Shown here: positions 56,418 to 64,000 of the stretch, piece by piece
How the letters are laid out: each line of letters starts with the position of its first letter
Position numbering within the stretch: position 1 is the stretch's first letter
Source: Powellomyces hirtus
Lineage: Eukaryota; Chytridiomycota; Chytridiomycetes; Spizellomycetales; Powellomycetaceae
Reading direction: 5' to 3'
NCBI GenBank assembly: GCA_025526995.1
Contig: JAHLKG010000002.1
Coordinates: forward strand, 1,736,001 to 1,800,000
DNA length: 64,000 nt
The notes under the pieces: generated by a model
Databases searched by the model: none
Told to the model about the DNA's origin: nothing
Seen by the model: only the letters and a program-made list of their open reading frames with translations
Translations under genes and position numbers: made by a program

Positions 56418-59400
56418 TCACCGCTTTCGCTTAAACCGATCTTTAGCGCCCAGTTTTTGCTCTGCTTGCGCGGCATCCGCACCTAACCCACCAAAGACAC
56501 CCTCTGGTATATCCCGTTTTTCAAGTCCACCAACAACGACCTCCGGTTCGGCATCAGCAGCCGCCTCGCCATTCCTCTGATCGTCACTCTCATCCTCATC
56601 ATCGTCATCGTCTCCAATTTCGATTTCGTCCGGGTTGGCAGCTGCTTCCCCGACCGTGGTGCGGACTTTGGGTTCAGTTTCCTTGGCGCGGACAAATCCG
56701 ACGACACGTGTGCCTCCCTCCGCAGCGGCGAGTCGGTCGGCTTCGATACGCTCGGCTTCCTCCCGGATGGCTTGGGCTTCGAGCTCGGCCATCGTGGTTG
56801 GCACATTGGATGTTGACGGGGCTTCGGTCTCTGTTGGCTGGCCTTGTTGCCGAGCTGCCAACAGCTGTGCTGATATGAAGTTGACCTCGGTGTTGTATTT
56901 GGCTGCCACCGATCGTTTGATTCTGAGTCAGAGCAAGAGTATTAGCATCCCCAGAGGAAGTGATGCCCGTGTATAAATACAAATTATTATACCTGAGCAT
57001 TTCTTTGAAAGTATCTTCGTTTCCATGCTTGACTTCGAACTCATGCCATATCTTCCAAAAGTCCGGGTCCATTCGAGGATCGCAGAACTGGCTGCAGTAT
57101 CCAAGAATGGCACGGGCACGATCGATCTCACCCAGACGGGTTTCCATGTCAGCAAAGCGAACGCAGATGTCTCGTGCCTGCTTGTCAGGCAGCGCCTCAA
57201 TGGCACGCTCGTAAATCTCTCGCGTCGAGGTGAGCCCAAAGTACGAAGTGGCTTTGGCAATATACACAGTGAACATCTCAAATCGGTCTTCGTCGCCCAC
57301 AGCGCGGGTGGCTCTGTCGTAGATACGCATGGCGTGTCGGGCCAAACCAAAGTCTTCTTCCAGCTTAGCGTACATGGTATAAATTGTTTTGGCGAATTTT
57401 GGTGGCACTTTGTCGACCGCATGTTCGAAGAGATCGCGCGCTCTTTCCAGTTTGGTGCCGGCGTAGCGATCAATGAATTTGGTGAGGTAGATGTTCCAGA
57501 TGTCAAACGCAATGGGGTATCCAAAGAGTTCAATACCACGTTCGTAGATTTTATAGCTCTGTGAAGATGAAGTCGCAAGTGAGCCAAAGATCCGCAGCGG
57601 TAAAGGCAAGCCAAATCACTCTTACCTCTTCGAACCACTTGTTGTCTTCCAAGAAAGCCGCATAATTGATGATAATCTGCGGTGTAGCTATCTTGAGCTC
57701 CATAATGCGGTCGTACACTGCTCTGGTACTGTCCACAGTTCCAATAGATTCTTCCAGGTCGACGTAAAACGACCACAGCTTGATGGATTTGAACAGTCGC
57801 TGTTGAGGTTCGCGCTTCTCATCCGAATACCGAATGGAGGCAATGAAAGCGGCTCCTCCGCGTGGTGGCGCAGTGGCTCTCCCCATGACTTCCAACGCTT
57901 CATCAAAGTGTTCGTGTCGTAGTTCCAGTTCCGCCCACTGACACCAGACTTCCGCCAAGTCATCTGCTCGCTTGAATGAAACGGCGGTAGCCTGTTCCAT
58001 GACCTTTCGCGCAGAGTCCATGTCGCCCTTCTCTTCGTAATACTTCGCAAAATGTACCAATAACATATGCAATTTGCCGGCAGCTCGTTTTGGGTGAACA
58101 GTTTTGATGGCTTCCTGGAATGTTTCCACTATCTTTTTGTCGTTTCCGCGCTCTTTCCATAGCTCCACCCGCTTCTCCCACTCGTAAACATTGTGAGGAT
58201 TTTGCCGGAGGAGGACGTCATTCACAAGGAATGGTCGGCGATCCATGAGCTTCTCGAAACGCGCCAACCGCAGGTCAATATCGGCATCGTCAATGTTATC
58301 CGCACCATCCGTTGCGTTCCCTAGCTCCTCCATACTACGCGTCAGAACCGTCTCTTCCATGGCAGCATAGGCATCAAAGACGATGGTGAAGTCTCGGACC
58401 GTCTTGACAGACTTGATTGCCTCCTCGTAAACGTCGCGTGCCTTCTCCCATTCTTGCTGGAACATCCAAAATTTCGCCAGTGTGTTCCATAAGCGACCGA
58501 CCTGATCCGAGAATCGCGAAATTCCGCTCCGGATAATGCGTTCAGGATTCAGGTGTTCCACGCGCTGGTTCTTGTGTTTCTCGCTGATTGTGAGCGGTTC
58601 CGTGACCAAATCACAGAGCTCGGTCCACAGTTGGTATGGACTCTTCCCACGCCGAGACACAAATTTCGGGTTTTCCACCACTGAGGCAAGAATCCGTGCA
58701 GCTTCTCCATGTCGCGGTGGATCGAGTGACAGCAGCACTCCGACATATTCTTCCGCCTCCTGTGGTTCCAGCTTGATGTATCGACGCCAGATCCTGACCG
58801 CGGTTTCGCCCCCGGCTTGTTTCGCAAACTTTAAATACAGCTCCCACACTTTCCCATGCTGCGTGATTGGAAGAGCGCGAAGCGCACGATCGAATGTCCG
58901 TCGACACAGGGTCACCTTTCCCTGATGCATCAGGAACTGGCAGAAAGTGAGCCATATTACTGGAAACTTGTTGCACAGCACCAGACTCCGCTCAAAGCAG
59001 TTGTTGACGCGTTCCCATTCCCGGTCTCGCACGTCTCGTTTCCGTGTCCGCAGACCAGTTTCTGCATCTACCGGTCCCTCTAGCAGCTCGTTCACGCGGA
59101 GATCCAGGTATGCTTTCCACAATTTGTAACTTCCCGGAAGCTCCTTCACTGCACGCTCATAAATGAATATTTGCTGCTCGATGGGCGCCGTCTTCTTGTG
59201 TTCGTTGTAGCGTAACCAGCACTTTAGCGTAAACGGATTCCGTAGACATTCTTCCTCGTGTGCTATATTCGAAAAGGAAACGAGCGGGATCATGAGTCAG
59301 AACTGTTGGACCATAGCAGTCGCTAAGTCGCAAATGAACTTACGGATGTCGTCTTCTTGAATAAGCATCAGGTAGTGCTGGCGCACCGCCTCGTCGTCTC

Positions 59401-59476
59401 CCGCGAAGACATTGCCATGGCCATTGATTTTTTTCTCGCTCAGCAAAATATCGTCGATCTTCATAGCCGCTGGCAT
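56418..59476 (-). CDS. SYF1: Pre-mRNA splicing factor SYF1/XAB2
   Basis: Scaffold of the spliceosomal NineTeen complex, and in animals also a transcription-coupled repair factor. Exons on the minus strand: 59344..59476, 57626..59262, 56993..57558 and 56418..56922; 946 residues (XAB2 is about 855). Seen: LIQEDDIPHEEECLRNPF and TLKCWLRYNEHKK at the N-terminus, then HAT/TPR repeats throughout (IYERAVKELPGSYKLWKAYL, IFIYERAVK, RRTFDRALRALPITQHGKVW, KIYERGIELFGYPIAFDIWN, FIDRYAGTKLERARDLFEHA), ending KRSVAAKYNTEVNFISAQLL, an acidic D/E run (IEIGDDDDDEDESDD) and GVFGGLG. Start at MPAAMKIDDI; an upstream in-frame codon is TTG only. Divergent from the glycosyltransferase-like gene. Confidence 0.94.
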
Positions 59477-59599
59477 TCTATGCAGTCCTCTGTTCTTCGA
59501 TCCGTGGTAGATAACCTCGACAAAGACTATCTCCAACGAGATCTTCCAACACCGTCATGGAATGTCGTTAACAGGTCCGCAGTACAATACTCGTCTGAC

Positions 59600-59618
59600 C
59601 ACGTGTTGCCGTAGCAAC
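59600..59618. promoter_or_regulatory. E-box abutting an RFX-type X-box
   Basis: CACGTGTTGCCGTAGCAAC: an E-box CACGTG at 59600-59605 overlapping by one base an X-box GTTGCC-GT-AGCAAC at 59605-59618, which fits the RFX consensus (imperfect inverted repeat with a 2-base spacer). It sits in the 406-base gap between SYF1 (start 59476) and the glycosyltransferase-like gene. RFX proteins bind X-boxes in fungi (Crt1/RFX1) and control ciliary genes in animals. Use here is inference. Confidence 0.55.
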
Positions 59619-59882
59619 AAAAAGGGGATTGAGTCATGTTCAGCACGTGCCTTGCGCGCAGCATGCTTGCCTAAGCGTGTACTGAATGTAGTCTTCTAAG
59701 CCACATCCCATTCGCAGTCTTTCGCCGCATTGCCGTCAAACGTAAAACAACGTGTGTGTTGCTCCGCCCTTCCCTTCCTTTTCGCCAGCGCCGTCAATTT
59801 TCACGCTTTCGACATTACTCATTACTAGTCCTACTGGCACGCCGAAGAGTGCACAACGTTCGCGCATGTGCTTACTCCGTCT

Positions 59883-62132
59883 ATGCTAGGTCGTCTCCTG
59901 TTCCCGCAACCTTTGCATTTTGTTGAGCCTCTCGGTCCCAGAACTTCCGCTCTCGCCCGTCTCTGCGCTCCAATGCCCCTGCCAATGGTCTCGGGCCTCT
60001 CCATGGGCCTGCGAACACGCAGCAAGTTCGTTCTCTCCCTCCTCGTTTCCTGCTTCTTTCTTTACTACATATTCTCCTCTCCGGGTGAACCCAACTTTGC
60101 ACCAGCACCTCTGACTGCGAAACCCGCGACCTCGCCGCAAAAAGACAGTGTTGAAAATGCTCCTTCTGTGAACTTGGCGGCCGAGATGCCGCACCAGGCA
60201 AAGAAGATCGAAGACGCCTCTCTGAGGAAGCCGGCGGCGGTGCTGAAAAGCCCAAAGGTGCCGGAGGGCTTTGACCCTGCCTTGACTCCTGTTGTAAACT
60301 CATTCCTCAATGGCAAATTACCCAAGAGCATAACGGGCCGTTCGCTATCGCGTGTTTACGAGTGGGCCCAAAAGGCTGAGCAGGCAGATTTGGCTGCCCG
60401 AAACGCCTATGATGTAGCCATCGATACAAAGGTCAGAATAAAAGGTTCAGACGCACTCTTCAAAATAGTCTCAAGGACTTGGTTGCTTGGGTCGCAATTA
60501 ATTCTTATTCAACCATTCACTTTATCTCATTGCGAATAGGCTATGCTGTTCATTTCTGCCGCGACTGGGATGAGCGATTTGATTGATCGCTATTGGCAGA
60601 CACACAAGCTCCACTACAATGCTTCGGTCCAGCTTGCCGCCGCCGAGCGCGTACGAGAGTTCATGGCCAACCCAGAATTTGCCATTTCGTCACCCGATGT
60701 GTCTCTGCAACCACCGGCGAAAACACCCATTTGTTTGGTCGCAACTTATGATGGTCAGACTGAAGACTTCCCCGAATATGCAACCGTTTTAGTGGACAGT
60801 GTCACTCGCAATGCACCATACGCAGATCTGAAGATCTTTGTGCACAACACAACCAAAGAATCCTTTCCGTTGACTCTTCAGCGACCTAATGTAAAGATTG
60901 TGGATGTGGGGCAGATCGACGCAAGCTACGTGTACAGAGGCTTTCCGGGGCTGGCCACGGATAAGCTGTGCAAGCTGATGGGGAAGGGTTCGCCAACAGA
61001 CCCGGCGCTCGGATGGGCTGATCAGGACGTGGAATGCGAGCTACTGGAACGTCGTCTGCGGGACTTTGCTGGTAATGGTGGCAGGGCCATTGAGCAGCTT
61101 CGCGGGCACTGGGGCAACATCTTCCAAGACTGGATATCGCCAGAGCGATGTGACTCGTGGGGATGGTTGGATACCAGCACGGCCGTGGGAGACCTCAAGC
61201 GTTGGATGGACAACCCCTTGATCAGAGACGCTGACATCCTTACTGCTCATGAAGGCGATGACTGGCGGTTGTATCTCCGGAATTCGTTCACGGTACACAA
61301 TTACCGCAAGTCTCCTGAAGTGGTGTCGAATCTGTGGAAGCGGTGCTCAAGCATTGCCACCATCCCCGCGCTCCTGGAAACATTCCAACGCGCTGACGAT
61401 TGGCTGAGTATCACTGAGGGATGTTACTCATACGGCGCCATATCGCAACCTAGCGTCAAGACTGTCCTCGCACCATGGCAATTGCCCTCATGGGCTGACA
61501 CGCGTCTGCTGATCCTCAACGATGGCCATGCGAACTATTGCGTTGGCGAGAACAACGGTGAAATTTGCAGAGGATGGGTTCGAGGGTTCATGGAGGAATC
61601 AAAGAAGAAAGAGCAGAAGCAAATCGCTGCTGATCGTGCTGCTCGCATCGCGGGTGAACGCATCCCTTCGGAAGGCACGTACCACCGCGTCGCAAACGAC
61701 ATCTTCTCCCACCCGCCAATGTCCGACGTCGAGGAAACCCTTGCACCGCCATCTATACAATGCGCGCCATGGCTTCCGCTAGAGTACAACCTGTGTCTCG
61801 ATAAGCCGGAGCACAAGCCCACCGAGAAGGGCTCCACCTACGTTCAGGTCATCAAAACCGATTCCACGGGGACCACATCCATCTCTTGCCTCTCGTACAC
61901 ACTCCCATCGGACGGTGTGGGAATGGAAGTTGTGGCAGGCAGCCGAGGTGTGGGAGAAACTCTGATTGTCAAGTTCCTTGACTGGGCGACCAAGCCGCCT
62001 TCTGAATCGAGAACGAAAAAGGACCGCCTCGACCTGAAAATTGAGAGAACATGGTTCTACACTTCCAAAAGTGGAAGCATTCAAATCAGCCCGGGAAAGA
62101 TCATGATGCATACCATGAAAGGGTGGTGGTGA
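59883..62132 (+). CDS. Type II membrane protein, glycosyltransferase-like (DUF6625-type)
   Basis: Exons 59883..60431 and 60540..62132; 713 residues from the first in-frame ATG, or 673 from MGLRTRSK at 60003, which sits better before the membrane anchor. Seen: a short basic N-terminus, one membrane segment (FVLSLLVSCFFLYYIFSSPG), a Pro/Lys/Ala stem, then a lumenal domain. CLVATYDGQTEDFPEYATVL and SVTRNAPYADLKIFVHNTT look like the start of a Rossmann-like GT-A fold. CDSWGWLDTSTAVGDLKRW resembles the W-G-x-x-D-x-D...GDL block of DUF6625 proteins, and ILTAHEGDDWRLYLRNSF follows. The C-terminus holds PWLPLEYNLCLDKPE and a WFYTSKSG end. Probably a Golgi glycosyltransferase; sugar and acceptor unknown. 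The second Asp of the usual DxD is replaced (DTS), so activity is not certain. Confidence 0.7.
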
Positions 62133-62462
62133 CCACATCATACAAAATTCCTCATCAGCTTGACAAGCGTCCCGGCACATCATCCCAAGACGCTATCTAA
62201 TTTATTATTTCTTTCTCATCATACTCTCACATAACGATTCATATGATATATACATTGCAGATAATCTGTAGCCTAGCTTAGTTGTAGCTTCTCTGGAATA
62301 ATTTGCAGAAAGCGTATAACTCTCACACACTACATGGTTGTCCGCTTTATAACACCCTTTCCAAGCCACGCCACGATCGCGTAAGCCGACCAGTTTGACG
62401 GTGAGTTCTGCTTCTTTTTGCCATTGAAAATTCGTGCCTTCGCAATTCCGTATTCCGCCATA
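62133..62462. other. Intergenic region, AT-rich
   Basis: 3' flank of the glycosyltransferase-like gene and promoter of the next; nothing further recognised. Confidence 0.5.
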
Positions 62463-63353
62463 ATGCCAACCTTCCTGGCTTTGACAAACACTCGGATGCT
62501 TCTACCACCGCCTCCATTACCGCCAGTACCACGAAGTGCCCTGACCGCACCTGCGCCGGCCGCTTCGATACCCGACGACGATCTCCCCCGACAACTGCAT
62601 TCCTTTCGCCGTTCCTTCAGCCGTAAGGAGTACACCCAAGAATGTATCGCACTCGACCGACTGCGGTACAAAAACTCCAACCAGCACCGCTCCGCACCGC
62701 ATTTTCGCAAACTGCTTGCTGTACGACGGCTTCTTGCGCGCGTTCAAGCATGTGGACTGGACAAGACGCTCGAGACGTTGCTGGCCGACATGCACCCTAA
62801 TGCTACTAAACGATACCAAGGGCGATGGGAGTACCTCCCCGCGCGTCCAGCACTATCATTCATCTTGATCAAACTGGCAGGCGGACATCGGTTAATGACG
62901 GCATTGCTGACTGCACTGGCGGACACGTACAATGAATTCAAGAAAGTCGCGGCGCAGAGTTACTTTATGGCGGTTTCGATCATTGCTATGGCTGCCTGTG
63001 CGCGGTTGCATTTGATGACGAGGGTTAGGCTGAGAGATGTGGAGGAATGTTATGGGCTGCTGTATGCGTACATGACTAGAGTGCCGAGGGTGAAGGGTGA
63101 CGACCAGGTGGATCCGTTTTTGGATGTCGAGCTCCCGTCTGCAATCAACGCGGAGACGTTCGGAGCGCGAAAGGCTGTTCTTCAGGAATCGCCTGGTATG
63201 AAGGACGCGGATATGGAAAGTACGCATCAAATGGATTATGATGATGCTGAGGGAGATGATTCGAACGAGGATGGAAATCTGCATGAGCGGCGGACGGACA
63301 ACGATGGCGATCACCTCATTTCAGCTATCTCGGATGAGTTTTGGGCAGGTTGA
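62463..63353 (+). CDS. NEPRO/RMP1-like protein (RNase MRP-related)
   Basis: Intronless, 296 residues from the ATG at 62463 (an earlier in-frame codon is TTG). Seen: a Pro-rich leader, then RKEYTQECIALDRLRYKNSN followed by QHRSAPHFRKLLAVRRLLAR, an arginine-rich helical block with the L-x-R-x-x-Y/W-x-N-x-N-Q-H-R signature found in NEPRO (animals) and in Rmp1 of yeast RNase MRP. A second helical part follows: FILIKLAGGHRLMTALLTAL, then EFKKVAAQSYFMAVSIIAMA and RLRDVEECYGLLYAYMTRV. An acidic D/E/N tail closes the chain. Likely nucleolar and linked to pre-rRNA or MRP function; that function is known from the family only. Confidence is moderate because the family is fast-evolving. Confidence 0.7.
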   Translation: MPTFLALTNTRMLLPPPPLPPVPRSALTAPAPAASIPDDDLPRQLHSFRRSFSRKEYTQECIALDRLRYKNSNQHRSAPHFRKLLAVRRLLARVQACGLDKTLETLLADMHPNATKRYQGRWEYLPARPALSFILIKLAGGHRLMTALLTALADTYNEFKKVAAQSYFMAVSIIAMAACARLHLMTRVRLRDVEECYGLLYAYMTRVPRVKGDDQVDPFLDVELPSAINAETFGARKAVLQESPGMKDADMESTHQMDYDDAEGDDSNEDGNLHERRTDNDGDHLISAISDEFWAG

Positions 63354-64000
63354 ACGAGATTCCTGTCCCTCGTTTGCTTTACCATACGTCACGACCAGCA
63401 CCTCTCGTTATCTGATGGACCACAAATGCTTCGACCGTTGCAGCCGTAACGGTTCCATCAAGGGTCGGAAGCGGCTGAAGAAGAAGCAAAGAAATCTGCA
63501 AATGCTGACCATTGTGCGAATTTCTCTGCGCCCATCCGGATGCTCAGCTCTGAATGATCGCCGCTTCTCCCTTGACTTTGGAGAAAAGCTGCTCAGGGTC
63601 CGTCCTACAGCCCACACACGATTGAACGTCAGTACTCGCTATCCACCGAACTATTCATGTGACCTAAGAAGTAGAAGCAAGGCATTCGGGATCGTAGGAT
63701 GCTCAACAGTCTTCACTCAGTCTCAACGTACCCCTCCTTCTTGGTTCGTGTCTGCGTCCATGCAAGCGAGCGACGGAACGCGCAATAGCACCGGTGGAAA
63801 TTCAATATCCACTTCCGACACCCGGTGCAAGTATACCATAAGGCATCTCTATGTATTAGCCCAACGGTCCTCAGCATCAAATTTCTTGTCTATCAATTGA
63901 TCAACTGTGGACATTGTGTCATATATAGGAACTTAAAACGTAGTAATAAAGAGCTATCTTTCATCTTTTGAAAAAGGGAATAATAGTCGAAATGACAGGC
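63354..64000. other. Right end of the window, no gene recognised
   Basis: Downstream flank of the NEPRO/RMP1-like gene. Open frames here have no coding-like character that I can support. Confidence 0.5.

Overview
The window looks like nuclear DNA of a fungus, most likely an early-diverging zoosporic (chytrid-like) lineage. The genes carry many short introns (mostly about 55-110 bases, GT..AG). Several proteins are of fungal type: an MGA2/SPT23 transcription factor, a double-length phosphofructokinase with a glyoxalase-like N-terminus, a Pho80/Clg1-type cyclin, monopolin CSM1, MRD1 and the fungal PARP family. A KIF12-type kinesin, a family I know from animals and flagellated organisms and not from Dikarya, points to a flagellated fungus. 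That placement is inference. All exon joins were read by eye from splice consensus, reading phase and family resemblance; no alignment was run.

Layout. 1-8.8 kb: the 5' part of an MGA2/SPT23 factor (minus), a CENP-V/GFA-type protein (minus), a KIF12-like kinesin (plus) and the polymerase-epsilon histone-fold subunit DPB4/POLE3 (minus). 8.9-23.4 kb is dense housekeeping: POLD2 (divergent from DPB4 across 175 bases), NUP120/NUP160, a DUF4188 protein, a small coiled-coil gene, phosphofructokinase and a DHHC palmitoyltransferase. 23.4-37.7 kb is gene-poor: a cyclin, a broken intradiol dioxygenase, a low-complexity acidic protein, a nucleotidyltransferase with a helical tail and a small GPI-anchored-type protein, separated by 0.5-3.3 kb of DNA in which I recognise nothing. 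37.7-43.7 kb: MRD1 (minus) and a Cys/His-rich zinc-finger-like protein (plus).

44.0-46.3 kb is the oddest stretch. It is a composite of tandem repeats (95-bp, 25-bp and about 342-bp units), with TATA-like boxes, seven copies of a double GC-hairpin module and AATAAA signals at the end. It is either a solo LTR or similar retroelement piece, or a non-coding transcription unit. 46.3-49.1 kb has no recognisable gene.

49.1-64 kb is gene-dense again: a 21-exon fungal PARP-family protein that stops before the usual C-terminal E2 domain, monopolin CSM1/PCS1, the splicing factor SYF1/XAB2, a type II membrane glycosyltransferase-like protein (divergent from SYF1 across a promoter with an RFX-type X-box) and a NEPRO/RMP1-like protein.

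Functionally the window mixes DNA replication (POLD2 with DPB4), RNA processing (MRD1, SYF1, NEPRO/RMP1), nuclear transport (NUP160), chromosome segregation (CSM1), motility (kinesin), glycolysis and lipid-linked regulation (DHHC, MGA2). There is no operon-like pathway cluster, and I saw no tRNA, rRNA or CRISPR array.
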